Source of the DNA: Isoetes taiwanensis
Lineage: Eukaryota; Streptophyta; Lycopodiopsida; Isoetales; Isoetaceae
Assembly: GCA_021234155.1 (NCBI GenBank)
Contig: JAJEKV010000022.1
Coordinates: 9,800,934 to 9,864,933, forward strand
DNA length: 64,000 nt
Reading direction: 5' to 3'
The first letter of the stretch is position 1. Each line of letters starts with the position of its first letter. A model generated the notes under the pieces. The model searched no databases and had not been told where the DNA came from. It saw only the letters and a program-made list of their open reading frames with translations. The translations under genes were made by a program, and so were the position numbers. This document shows, one piece after another, positions 44,101-56,606 of this stretch.

Positions 44101-46563
44101 TATTTTTGGAAGTCTCAATGCCCCATATATGTGTTCCATACATATCAGCAACTTTCGCATCAATGTCATCATCTAAGTAAACCTGAAAATCACCCATTGT
44201 AGGCTGCACATGGGGTTTGGAGTCAAGGTTTTCATCCCGAGATGTATAAGAAGCTCCTATTTTTCTATTCTCATATCCAACGTCATCATCAACAAAAACA
44301 CTGAATCCTTCCTGCAATGTGGATCCAGCAGGTTTCGTCTTTGAAGCTTCCCGCGATCTTCTCTGATTTTCTAATGCCAATGGTTTACTGAACATTGGAA
44401 ATATTATTGCTTTTGCCTCCTGTGTATTTATTGTAGGATCAACTAAGCCATGATGACTTCCAGCTTCAAGTCCGCCGTTATCGCAATCAATCCCATATTT
44501 GATTGCATCCACTGCAAACCTCTTTATGGCTATGGTCTCATCTCCCTGGAACTCAGCTGGAACCTTTGCAAAACCATCTAAAGAAGCAGCACTGCTTAAA
44601 GCACCATTGTTAGAAGGAATGGGTGCACTCCATGGATCTAACAAAGGTAGAGAACTGGTGACGTCAGTTTCCTGACTTTGCAGCTCTTCCTTGGTTTTTG
44701 AGGTTTTATAAGCTGAATTTTCCCCATTCATTTGTAACGCCCTGTCTTTATTCACAGCAATAGCTTTGTTCTCGCTGCCAGAAAAGCTGCATAAGTTGCC
44801 ATTGTCACCATCTGAACTCATTTCTATGAATTTCGATCTATCCTTCCATATCCTCCATCTGACCTCCTCAAAGCTCACAGTATCTCCATAAGTGTTGAAT
44901 GCAAGAATAATGTTTCTGTCACATCCTTGGGAATTACCAACAAAATCTTGATCTGGAACCAGAAGAACAGTTGGTTGATTGAAGGGATAGAAAAAGAAAG
45001 TTGATTGTGAGGTAAGTTGTTTATTTGTTCAATACTTACAACCATTCTCTTTTTCATGGATGCCAAAAGAAGATCTAGAGCCTTTCGCATCTCTGTAAAA
45101 AGATGATAGAGTACAAATAAATGGACAACTGAGGTAATACATAAAGTCTAAATGGGTAATTGCTTCATCGCACTATATGACACCTTCAAATGCAATTCTG
45201 TTGGCAGCATATGAAATGCCAATTTATTTATGAACCAACCGTTGAGTTGACAATGTGTAATCTCATTAATGCCATATTTGCCTTACCCTTGAAATTCTCT
45301 GTCAACAAAAACATTTAGCTCCATAGGACCTCCTTGAGAACTGGAAACCTGTCCCAAACTATAACTTGATCAGATAACATCTTCAGCACAATATTCGCAC
45401 TTGACCCAATAATGACATAGATTAGACATAAAGCAGTATTTCCAGTACCCTGCTGTTGGGTTTGGAATTTGCTGGGCCATGCAAATGAGATGACTCTGAA
45501 AACAACCTGCATGGCACCTCAAAGGATTAATTTTTAAGTGTTAGCATCAACTTGTGCTGCTAATTGAGAAGTTATTATACCCTGTAGATGTGTGCATGCT
45601 ACCTTGATCAATTCCTGAAAATATGGCATAAGAAATAGCAATATTTCAAAAATCCAGTCCCCACTAGCAAGCAGGAAGATTCAGCATTATCTTTAGCCAA
45701 TGTTTTACCTGTTTGTTGATGTTTTGACTGTCGTTTCAAGAAAGACTTGTACATCTCTTTTAGTTCCTCTAATGGCTGCGCCCTCCTGCCAATAAAAGGT
45801 TCCAAATTTTAAGCAGAATCTCAAAAACATCCCCCCCCCTTTTTTTTAACATAATATGGGCACTTAAATTACCTTGAAATACCCAGCTGATACATCTGTT
45901 CTGCCTTCACAACGTTCTTGCACACCTCCAGCTGGATTGCATATGCTTCATAAAACAAAGAATGCCTCTGCCCAATATTGTTTCTCTCCATGAACGTGAA
46001 CGCTTGGAGGGGGTCCGAACAATTATCTGCCTTTAATAATGAAGGAAACAAAACGTTTACCACGAATGTTAATTTCAAGAAGCATGTACATCTTCACAGT
46101 CAAAAGTGTAGAAGACTAACATATCGTATCCAGACTCTCAAATACCGCAGATCATCCCGATATTGGTTTTCGTTCACAAACTTCTTGGTACACTGTTCCA
46201 ACAATGGCAGCATTTCCGACTTTATTCCGGAATCCTTCATCCATTTTATGCATCTACAACAAGAAACAGTTATAGGACTATCAATGGTCTCTGTAACTAT
46301 TCTACTATTTTGAAGCAAACCAAATCCTTTACCTTATCCAGGGCCTTAAGGGATCATCGCCCACATAGTTTTCAATATCCTCTAGCAATTTCCTGTCACA
46401 ATGAGAAAGAGAAAGGGCACACTAAGATCTCAAAGCAACAAAAAAATTACGACTTGCCAAGCTGCCATAAATATGCTGCTTACCTGCGCTGATCCTCCAG
46501 TAATGCATCACGAAGAACTGATGATTCGTGAGACTTGAAGGGCAGCATGTTTTCCTTTTCCAT
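41182..46563 (-). CDS. BUB1: MadBub-type spindle checkpoint kinase (BUB1/Mad3 family)
   Basis: Checkpoint kinase that would act at kinetochores and in inhibiting APC/C-CDC20. Multi-exon, minus strand. The start is ATG 46563 (MEKENMLPFK), whose KEN box (46549-46557) precedes the TPR. Exons 46484-46563, 46333-46392, 46121-46253, 45873-46030 and 45709-45785 keep phase with GT-AG ends and encode YVGDDPLRPWIR, YLRVWIRY, ADNCSDPLQAF and FYEAYAIQLE, the Mad3/BUB1 homology region. GLEBS (FNTYGDTVSFEEVRWRIWKD, near 44850-44905) would bind BUB3. The exon 43904-44878 has three ABBA-type motifs, FSVFVD (44288-44305), FQVYLD (44171-44188) and FEVFVD (44054-44071), then a second KEN (43982-43990). LNPWDENLI lies near 43520. 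The kinase has GQGAFAQV, VLK, IHGDFKPDN (near 42190) and DWGRAID (near 41930), and the end is at 41182. No stop was found in the exons traced; exons between 44930 and 45700 are uncertain. Confidence 0.9.
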
Positions 46564-49500
46564 CTATTAGCGTAAGCTAGATGTGGAACTGCAAGGTCGT
46601 CGCCAGAGTTTATCACTATCGGCCTCTTCCACCTCTTCCATGGATTTGCTTTGAAAAAGGAGGGAAAGCTTGGAATCATGGAATGCCATCTCAGCATTTG
46701 GGTTTGGGAATTTGAGAATATTCTAGTATATGATGCTAACCCTTTTAACTCGTATATAATTCAGTCTTTTTTTTGTTTGACACCATTTATTTGAAGCTAA
46801 TTTGTTTGAAGCATCCTGGTGGTGACACGTATGTGCAACTCCACTTTTCATTTGCACTTCTCGTTTTCATTTGCACTTCATTGGTTTGAAGACCCCTTTC
46901 TTGCTCTCCAAAAAATCGATTGATCTTCCTATTTCTTGCCCTACAATCAATCCCATGTTGGGAACAAAGAAACAGGCATGGATCTTTCTTATGCTTTCCT
47001 CAGTTTAGTTCCTTAAGCAGAGACGGATAAATATGTCTTCATGCACGATGTAGGAGGTTCTTGCAGAGTTTTGCGCCATAGCTTGCTGCCGGGGAATTTC
47101 CCATACGGTCTTCCTTGCTTGCACTTCTTCTTTGTGCCGCGACCCATGCGTAGCCATATAGGAATCTAGATACACAAGCAAGTCGGTTGAACCGACTATG
47201 ACCCAATTTAATGCAGAATGGATTCAATAAAGAGATTGCTTAGTTGTTTTGACCAAAGCGGATGCATGCAAACAAAATGGTTCAAGAAAATCGCAGTGCG
47301 GGTTTTGAAGCGGAAGGATAGGCTATAAGGCGAAGAGATTACGCGCGGGAATGAGGAAACAATAATGCGGATACTGAAAATCTGGTTGAGTAAGTTACTT
47401 CAGAACAGGTCCTTGAGATCGTTCGTTGGAGCGAGAAGCAAATTTGGGGATAAATCAACGCACATTTGCATGCTGATCTATTAGGTAGCAAACACAAAGG
47501 TATTGGAAAAATTTATTGAAGCTTGCTCTTGTTTCTTATTTCCTAATCGTTTCCTTGAGTATTTTTAATTATACTCACATTTATCATCACGAACCCACAT
47601 TTGAGAGAAGCGTTATTGATTCTAGGCCCATGAAAATGGGATTTTTATCAACATTTGCAAAGTTTTGTGAAGGAAAAAGCGTATGGCGAAAATCTAAAGC
47701 AAAGGAAGACAAAAAGCGGTCAGTTAAGGCGGGACTTGGAAGATCAAGCTAAAAAACCCAAAATCAATTCTTCCTCCACTCTACATACTCAAATAGCTGA
47801 GGGATGCATGTGAAAATATGGCGCTTTTGTTGCCACAAAGGGTATTTAGCTGTATTTGTCCTTAGCAACTTTAATTTATATTTTTAAAGCCCCCTTCGAG
47901 GCGGATTGAATGGAAAGAACATGAAGTAGTTCGCATTATTTTTTCTTATCTTACGCCCGAGCAGGAAGCCTATTCATGGATCACGATGCAAGGCTTTCGT
48001 TCTTTAACGGCTTTTGCCATAAGAAAGCGGTACTACTGCTGACTATGAGAAGAATGAAATGTAGCCTGCGAAATTGCTTAAAGAAATTATATACATACTA
48101 GGTACTTAACCGTATAGATGATTTGTGTTAAATAGAATTATGAATGATCCACCAGATACAATGGATTAAATTTGCTTGACTCAAAAAATGGGAAAAGAAC
48201 ACGATACTTCATTTACGCCACGATACACAAATTTGGTAGTGAATTTGCGGATAGAAAGGGTTTTGAATGTTTTGAGAATTTGTGAGTAAAAGTTGCGGTC
48301 ATTAAATTTAGCAGTAAGCTTGCCAAAGAATAGGAGTTGCAATTTTGGTCTTCTAAATAGAGATTACCCTCTTATAGTTTTGAGGTCATCGAGTGCTGTT
48401 TATTTGCCATTATTATTACATCAGGGATTTTGATTAGTGCTGATGTCTGACAATGTGTGTCATTCAAGGTGATGTTGCTTAATGCAATTTTTAGGTCCGT
48501 ATATTGTTGCTCAAGTTCTCAAAGTTAGTGTTGCTTTACAAAAATGGTTGCTTTGTGCAATCAACTATGATTTTATGCTAATAATTTGAAGGTAATAGCT
48601 GTTTTCATAAGTTAGTGATTTTCCTTATTATAAGTGAGATTAGGCTTGTATTTCGGCAATGATTACCTCTGTTTTTGGTTTGGGCCTTAATGGCTCATTT
48701 TGATTGATGCATTGGGGTAGTTTGGTGCATATGTATTACTTTGCAAATGCCAGTAATGCTAGTGATGGATGTTGTAATAACACCATGAGACCTGCAATTA
48801 ATGGCAGGATTTGAGATCTATATATTCGATATTTTGGAATATTTGGCAGGTGCTAAGCTACATGTTGTTTTAGGCTGGCTATGGAAATAGTGATAGGATT
48901 GCAAAATTACGAGGGTGTTGATAGACCTTACGCCCTTTGCCTTACCCTTAGAAATAATTTTATAGAAATATGATGTGTTTGTTGTAGTCTTGTGATTAGT
49001 TCATGATCTCTTGTGCCAAATGCTCTATGGCTATCACGATGATCTTGTGTTCCTACATTGGATATGTAGCTAATCATTTGGATATGAAGAGACTATGTGC
49101 ACATTTGCGATTCACGGAGTTATTGAAGATAGAAAGCCATACTCTTAAAGGTTGCCACTTTTGAGATAGTCAGTCATTTTTTTATTGTAACATTCCATTC
49201 CGCGCTTCCACAACTTCTCCTTGCTTCATCTGTGCATGACTTGGCATTATACATACTTGAGGTTCTAGATAAGCGTGCGCAATTACTGGCCTCATTAAGT
49301 CATTATCTCCGTTTGTCTAGTATCATCGTCACGCAAAGGTTTTCCCTTGAAAAGGCTTACATTTAGCGGTGAGGTTTTAATCCTAGTAGTAATGATTGTC
49401 TTAGCCCGTTGTATGGGTCCCATGACCTATTGGTCTCAGTGGGCACGTTAAAAACTGACCTATTCTATTTATTCTAAATCCATTTGCTATCTATGTTCCT

Positions 49501-50589
49501 GGTTGTTGTTACTTAGTTTCTTTATGAGACTAACTTATGTTTAATAGGAGTTTGTTTTGAACATAGGTTATTTAAGTTCTATTGATCAAAAGGCAGTTGA
49601 AGCCAAGAATGGGGCAATCAAGGCATCACCAGATACTTTTCATGCCAAAATATTTAGTTTAGACCCTTTCAACCAATTGCATTTTGCCACATCACCCTAT
49701 CCATAGGAAGGCAACGCATAGAAATTGGGAAAAAAATTATTTAGGACATATAAAACTCTACATAGAAAATTCCTTTAAGTTTTTTATGACCTCTTGCTCC
49801 TTTATGAAACACATGACTTCCCATATTATGTAACATTTAAGCAATGTATGTGCAAAGTATTTTATGCACTCAATGCATTTATTTATCGAAATAGGATTGC
49901 ATCAATTATGGGCGTCCAATATTGACTCAATCCTCAAGGATTGGTGACATAAAATACTTAGTTCAACTTTTAAGCGTTTGAAGTTGACAAAGAATTCCCC
50001 AACGATGATCAAACATCTCCCTTTGATGTCTCAAGGACCCACTATGTTAATGTACATAGAAGGTTGTGTTTTGATCGAGTTGTTGCGGTAGATTCTCATT
50101 ATAGTAGAGGACTAGAAGCAGCGTGCGGCGATCATAGAACATTGAATCATGAATTAATGTGGGATTAGGTTAGTCATGGACATATGGGTACAGGGGTTAT
50201 ATTTTCTGCGGGTGCAATGTAGTGAAGTTGAATGGAATGCTAAGAGGTGGAGGGTTGCTTGACATGGTTGTCTTGGAATATATCTACTTTGTTAATTTGG
50301 GATTATGCGAGGTATGGCAAAAAGGTTTTGGAATTTTTAAGATTGAATTTCTAAAAGGTTTCAAAGTTTTGGCCGTCGGAAAAAAAGTCAGACACTCCAA
50401 AATGGGGAAACATTTTGGGCTTTACAGGTTTTAGGTGGATTTCATTAGGCTCCTTGATTGTATCAATCAAGGGTCATATTCGCATGGATGCAATTGAGAA
50501 CTTGCATGGATTTGGTGCGAGCCTATGAGGGAATATCTTCAAGGGATTTTAAAAGCGGGAATTTGCATCGTATCCCACGGTGAGCATCG
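46564..50589. other. Upstream flank of MadBub and intergenic DNA
   Basis: 46564-46760 should contain the 5' UTR and promoter of the minus-strand MadBub gene, but I see no decisive TATA box. Beyond that, ORFs such as 47516-47752 (78 residues, hydrophobic N-terminus then Lys-rich) show no family motif. I see no transposon proteins here. Confidence 0.4.
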
Positions 50590-50832
50590 CTTTACCTTTT
50601 GTTAATTGTTCTTGAATCGGATTATCCTCCTATTTTTTCTGTTGCACCCAGTAGGGTACATGATATCTTAGCCCTATTTAGGAAAAAACATGCTTAGCTC
50701 TGCATATCTATCTTTACCTTTGTTAATTGTTCTTGAATCAAGATTATCCTCTATTTTTTCTTTATTTGCACCCAATGGATACATGATATCTTAGCCCTAT
50801 TTTGGCAAAAACATGCTTAGCTCACGCACATC
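50590..50832. repeat. Tandem duplication of about 121 bp
   Basis: TTTACCTTTTGTTAATTGTT through TGATATCTTAGCCCTATTT and AAAACATGCTTAGCTC to ATCTAT occurs twice in a row with small indels. Confidence 0.8.
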
Positions 50833-53800
50833 TATTCTTTAATTGTTCTAAATTGGAAAAAAAGGTAAATACGCTTTTTACTATTTATCCGCTTTTGAAA
50901 TGATATTTGATCATCGCATGCAGAATCCTTTTGTAGGAATGGCTGACATCACATTTCAACTACGCCTTCGTGGGAGGTATCATTTCAGTGTGGTGCCTTT
51001 TTATTTTGGAGTCTTCACGCTTCTATATATCAGCTAATTCAGCTTGCTCTTCCGCAGTCTTTAAGTTGTTTCTTTTACTTTTAGATATACATGAAGCTAA
51101 TCTCACTTTTGTCGTTATGCAATTCAGTTCTGCTTCTTTTCTTTTTAGATGTTGCTGTGGAAGCACGCATGTGGTTAGTTGATTTGAACACCTCTTCCAA
51201 GTACAATATCACTCTTTCTTTGTCGTCCAATTGAGCTGTTATTAGAGCATTTGCTTATCTTGGATTAATTCATGTTGATTAGGTTTTATATATCTATAAG
51301 ATCTGAAGGCAAGTTGTTTTGGGCTTTATAGATCATGATCATGGTAGTTCTATGGTACTTCTATTGAACATGATTTGTTTGTTTTCCTAGAACATATCAT
51401 CTGTTTAATTCAAGATGCTCATAAAGATTCCTCTAAGATAATATGGTTGTATTGAGATTTAAATATTGTATTTGAGGCAGAGAACATGATTACAAGTTCC
51501 CATGTAAACTTTTAGTGAGTTATATCAATGAATTGCGATGCAAATAATAGTGTGTTTTTTGGTGTTAGACCAACTGGTTTTCATTGTAATTTATCTCCAA
51601 ATTTTCTGCAGTGGGGCAAGAAAATTCGATGGGTGAGGCTTTCACATCCTTTGTTTGTCAATTATGAGCTGTAAACCATATCTGTCATAATATGGACTTC
51701 TTGGCAGCTATTGGATCAAATGTTGGTTGAAGATTAAGGCATTCAAGTATCAGATTGGCCTGATGCCATACTGACACAAGAAACCTTGATTCTATTGGTG
51801 CTTTGTTCTGGCTTGCATGCATACCCCTTCCCTCCACAGTATTTATGCAATCCTTGGTTGATGCTTATCAAAGCCGCTTTAACTTTTTTCATCAGTAACA
51901 CATGGTCCGTTGTCCTAGAAGGATTTGAAGTTAACTTCCCAAAGATTTGGAGACTATAGATAATTTGATCAAAGCTAGATAGTACTTTTCCTATATTTTC
52001 TTATGGGTAATCACTCGCCATTAAACTGCAATTGTTATGCCTCTCAAGACAAAGCAAGAGCATGCACTCTAATGCCGCCATTTTATTTTTTGAAATAATA
52101 CACCCTCGCCTCCATGGCATCTCGCTTCGTGGGCAAAAGACGACAGCTCCTAGGATTTGTTCGCCGTGTTTGTTCACGTTTGAGATGTTACTTTGTAGCT
52201 TGGGATGCAGGCAATAAAATACATTTGCCCCTACCGGAGCAACACTCGCCAATATTACGATATTGGCGCTGTGAAAGCCTATTTTGCCAAACGTTTTCAT
52301 ACACAGATATTCACCTAGAGCCTTCTATATGTTGTCATGTATTTCTTTCCATAGTGACGGATTTAAAAGCATATGGGGTGGGTAAGTACACAATAGCACA
52401 TCATTAAAAATATCCTTTTGCAATTTAGCATCTTCTTATCCATTTGCTTGCTGTAGGAATGATTAACATCCTATGAAGTGTGTATTAGAAACTTCTCGTA
52501 TCACCACACTGCAATAGCCTTAAAAGTGTTGGTAGAAAAAATGTGGTTTATGCCAATGATACTCCACTTGCTTTAAAAGTATTTTGGCTTCTCCAGACTC
52601 CCAGCGCAGCCCAGCCCCTTTGCTAAACGCTTCCCATAAATAACCTCGCAAAGCTAAAATGATTGGAGGTTAGTTTTTCTTCTATGAAGGCTGGAACAAC
52701 CTTTTGCAGTTCCGATTTTGATTCAAGAGCACAAGAAGATGTTTTGCTTGATTTTTGCATGTCTCTTCATTTATGACAAAAGTCTAGGTAAACAGGTTTT
52801 GAATTCTGAGATTCATGCATCCATAGGCCAAAGCTAGATGTAACACATGACAGCCAACCAACATATTTAAATGCTTATCCAAAAGCCAGATTTAGGAAAT
52901 GATTTCTAGCTTTGGTCGCATGAGTTAGTCTTATAAAACATTTATTCGAATAAAGTACGAGCTTATCCGAAGTCACGGCTACAATGTGGTTGAATGCCGG
53001 AATGTAAACTATATTGATTAAAACACTTTTCCTTTTCCAATCACAAGTATCATATGGTAGTAGGAATATTCGCATAAGTGAGCGAAATAACATGTCAGCA
53101 GGTTGTGATTATATATTCAATATGGATTAAACCGTACTAATTGGGGATTGGTTGAAGAGCAAATTTTGAACTTGTGGCTATTCTGTCACAAGGTGTGCTC
53201 AGCCACAAGTGTCATAGCAACTCTATACCTCTTAGTTGCTGTGCTAGTAATGGTGCTCTTAATGTGCCCTGCAGTGTTCGTATGTGATTTAAGCTTGGAT
53301 TTGTTAGCCGGAATAATATATTAGGCCGTTAAAAAGTGGCTTAAGGCCCCAACTCTCAAATCTCAATGTGAGGGATATTATGGCTGAACAACTTGAGACA
53401 TTATGATATAAATTCATGTAGTCTAGATGTACAATGTAACAACATGCCATTTCGCAGGAATGCAAAATTCCAATCTTTTATATAGCGTGTGTGGAACTAA
53501 ATTTGGAGCAGATGCATGACGGCAGTTAATAAACTGCCATATTATTTTGCATGCTGCTGCCACAACCTGATTTCCGCTGTCATAGCCTAACATCCATCCT
53601 TTGTTTTTTGCAAATTAGAAGGTGGGCAACTTACCTGGGTTTGCAGCTCAAAAGAGATGCCAAGATATTGAATTTGGACCCAAATTTGACTGTCACTGCA
53701 TGTAGTAACAATCCTCCAAACAAGTCCTCAAGACAACTGAGATCCAGAGAAACTTAGAACCCAATACTATATGGACTCTATCTAAAGTATAAACGAGAAC

Positions 53801-54559
53801 TTTTTATTGGGTTTTATCCGAAAGTGTCTAGATATTTCTTGAAGTGCATGGCCACCTTGTGATGAGTTGAAAGGCGAAAACATGCATAACTTTCATGGCA
53901 CTTATTGTATGTTCGCCAAAGAATAAAAAGGTTCGATGGAGCCTGTGATGCCGATGTGCCATTCCATGTAACTAATGATAGTAGTTTATCATCTTCTACC
54001 GCCGCCCACTCATACTAAAACAAAGGAAACTTGAGGCTTTCGATTTGCTTATGCTGATCTTCATAGGATAGTTGAAGAAGCTATAGAGATGCAGTTTTAT
54101 ATACATTGTTCTAGCACATCAGAATCACATGTATATTACTAGCATTTTACGCGAAAATCCTCAATCCAAACCTATGTTCAATAATGTGCCCAAGCGGGTT
54201 GCATCAGCCATCTCTTAAGGAGTAATTTCTTCATCACATAAACATTCAGAGATTGCCTTGGAGCTATGGACGGTGTGGAATCCTTGCTCAGTTGTTGGAA
54301 TTCTAAACACCATGTAGATGACAACTCATGATCATTTTTATGAAGCAAGTGTTAAAGAATGTAGATGTTTATTTTTCTGCTCATCATATTGTTAGTAAGC
54401 TAAGAAATATGTTCAGTTCAGACGAGACTTCAATCAATTCCCAAGGGGACACTTATTATGCAACTTTGCTTATGAGAACACACCACATATGATATTATCT
54501 ACCATTGAACAAAATCATAGAGGTTACTGTTCAAATGGGACTAGTTAAATCACTGTAGC
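50833..54559. other. Intergenic stretch
   Basis: No protein similarity recognised. ORFs at 52001-52407 on both strands are equally long and lack motifs. The region may hold old, unrecognisable repeats. Confidence 0.4.
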
Positions 54560-56606
54560 AATAATTTTTTACGAGAGCTCGGACACCGAACACCATCTAT
54601 TCGATCCGCTTCTATCACCGCCAACCGCAGTATTCATCTCCTTAACTACCCGCCGCGACAAGTTCGCCTAGTCCCCGTGAGCTTATCGTGAATTCAATCC
54701 GGGATCGGGCAAGCCTTGTGTCCCGGCATTCTATAACTGTCACCTTTTTTTCATGAAATATCCCACATGCCGTTCTTTAGATCATAACCTTTCCCCGTTA
54801 ATATTATCACGTTAACCATTAACCAGGTTAACCATTAACTCCTTCTACAATTTAGTGGCATATTTCCCTTATAACCATTGCTAGGTTCAACCATGCATTC
54901 AACATGCATTCACCCTAGATTTAGCAATGTATTCTCTTAATATCCTTATTGCAACTTAGATGCACAAATTTCACAGATTTCAGACTTCACGCATGGCTCA
55001 AACCCTCCTCGCTCCAACTTAGGTTATTCAAACCTTCATGAATAATTTACCTCTCTGCTCGCATCTCATAAAATAACATGATAATATCCAAATAACTTTC
55101 TTCATGTTATTTTTCTCATGTACCTAATCATTGTTCTCTTAACCCAATCAATTTAAACTCTCATAATGGCTTAGTTAGAATATTCATAATCAGAACTGTT
55201 CAACATATTTCATTTCAATAATTCCTTTACTTACCAGATCTCTTATAAAATGCATCTCTAGCTCGAGCAAAATGGTAGTTCTTTCCATGCTAATAGGATT
55301 TTTAGTCATTGCTATGTACCGAACTATCCAAAAATAAATGAGAGGTTTTGTCCAATCCCTACTTCTTCTAACAATCTTTCAATCCATATTATTTCCTTTT
55401 GGTACTGTGGTTGTGGTCGTGACACTGCTCGCAGATGAAAGTGCTATAGCCTTTTGTTTTCTCAAGATTTCCAAGAGATGGGCCCTCCACTCAGTACATG
55501 CATATAACCCCTCGATGTAGATTTTCATCAGTGGTCTCCACCCCAAATGGGACCACAATAAGATATTAGTTCCATATTATTCCAAAGTAATTGAATGCCA
55601 AAGTCCATGCTTCCCCTTCAAATATCCTTTGACTCTTTTAGCCGCCGCCAGTTAATTCCTTCCTCATAATTATGGCAAGACTACTCAAGATGTTCACCGC
55701 AAATGAAATATCGTGTCCGTACAGCTTGACAAATACAAAATGTACAAAACAACCACCTCCTGATATGGAATTTATCCACTTACCTTCTCACTATCATACC
55801 GACCACTTACATTTGAAGACAATTTGTTACCAGAGACCATTGGTGTACTAATCCACTTTACAATCTTCCATATTAAATTCTTTTGAGAATGCCAAAGAAT
55901 ATTTTGACTCCCTTGAAGTTAATGTTAAAACTTTTTTCGATCTCTCAGAAACCCCAATACTCCAAGAACTTTTAAGTTCTCCTAAATCACTATTTTGAAC
56001 CGACCTTTGAGAATGTTCGCATTTTGTAGCACCCCAAGATTGCTAACGAATTCATGATGTTATCATCCACATACAATGCAATGTAACATACTTCACTTCC
56101 TTTCTTGAATAAATAAAGATTACCTGTCTCTTAAAAACCTTGATCCTTCGTGATATGAATCCATGCATATGCACGCATCGCTCGGTGATTGCTTAAACCA
56201 TATAAACAACCTTTTTAAGTTTCCATACCTTCTCTTTCCTTGCTCAAAGCCGTGATGTTGTGCATCAATATAAATATATCTCTAAGTCGATTCAAAAACG
56301 CGCTAGTGAACACGCCCATATGATACAAAGTTTTTGCATTTAAGCGCTGCTCAACAACATCCCGAGCAAGCATTTCAATATTTGACTAAAGGGGAAAAAG
56401 TTTCTTCTATAATCAATTCCTTTCCTCCTCGGTGGTGTATCCCCTCGTATACCAAACGAAGCTTTATGCTTTATGTAGAGAGGCCGAAAGTAATTCCTTG
56501 TTTTATTTTAAATATCCATTTGCATCCTTAAATCGCATGTCTTCCTTTTCCGCAAATCTACAAGATCATATGTCCCTCGTTTTAAAAAGCATCTAGTTCA
56601 TCAATC
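54560..56606 (-). mobile_element. Copia element D, 3' half, interrupted
   Basis: It is minus oriented. An LTR-like stretch (about 54560-55097, containing GAAATATCCCACATGC at 54755-54770) is followed by pol remains. The end before pol (ATAACATGATAATATCC...TTCTTCATG) parallels the LTR/polypurine boundary of element A. The other side is cut at 56606, where a gypsy LTR starts. LTR limits are approximate. Confidence 0.65.
55150..56606 (-). pseudogene. Copia RT and RNase H remains of element D
   Basis: The active-site block ALYVDDN lies on the minus strand at about 56065-56105, preceded by a YGLSNH/WIHITKDQGF block (56130-56260) matching YGLKQ...WY...QGF, and by a GIDYRRNFFPFSQ-like block (about 56380-56430) equivalent to DYEETFSPVVK. 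RNase H traces lie at 55240-55520. Many stops are present. Confidence 0.75.

Noticed and set aside
41865-46492. Plus-strand ORFs over the MadBub gene
   Set aside because: They are antisense to exons and introns that give a clear MadBub reading on the minus strand.
47516-47752. 78-residue ORF with a hydrophobic N-terminus as a secreted peptide
   Set aside because: The hydrophobic part is plausible but no mature peptide motif, homolog or gene structure supports it.
52001-52407. Pair of opposite ORFs near 100 residues
   Set aside because: Equal lengths on both strands with no family motif; likely chance.
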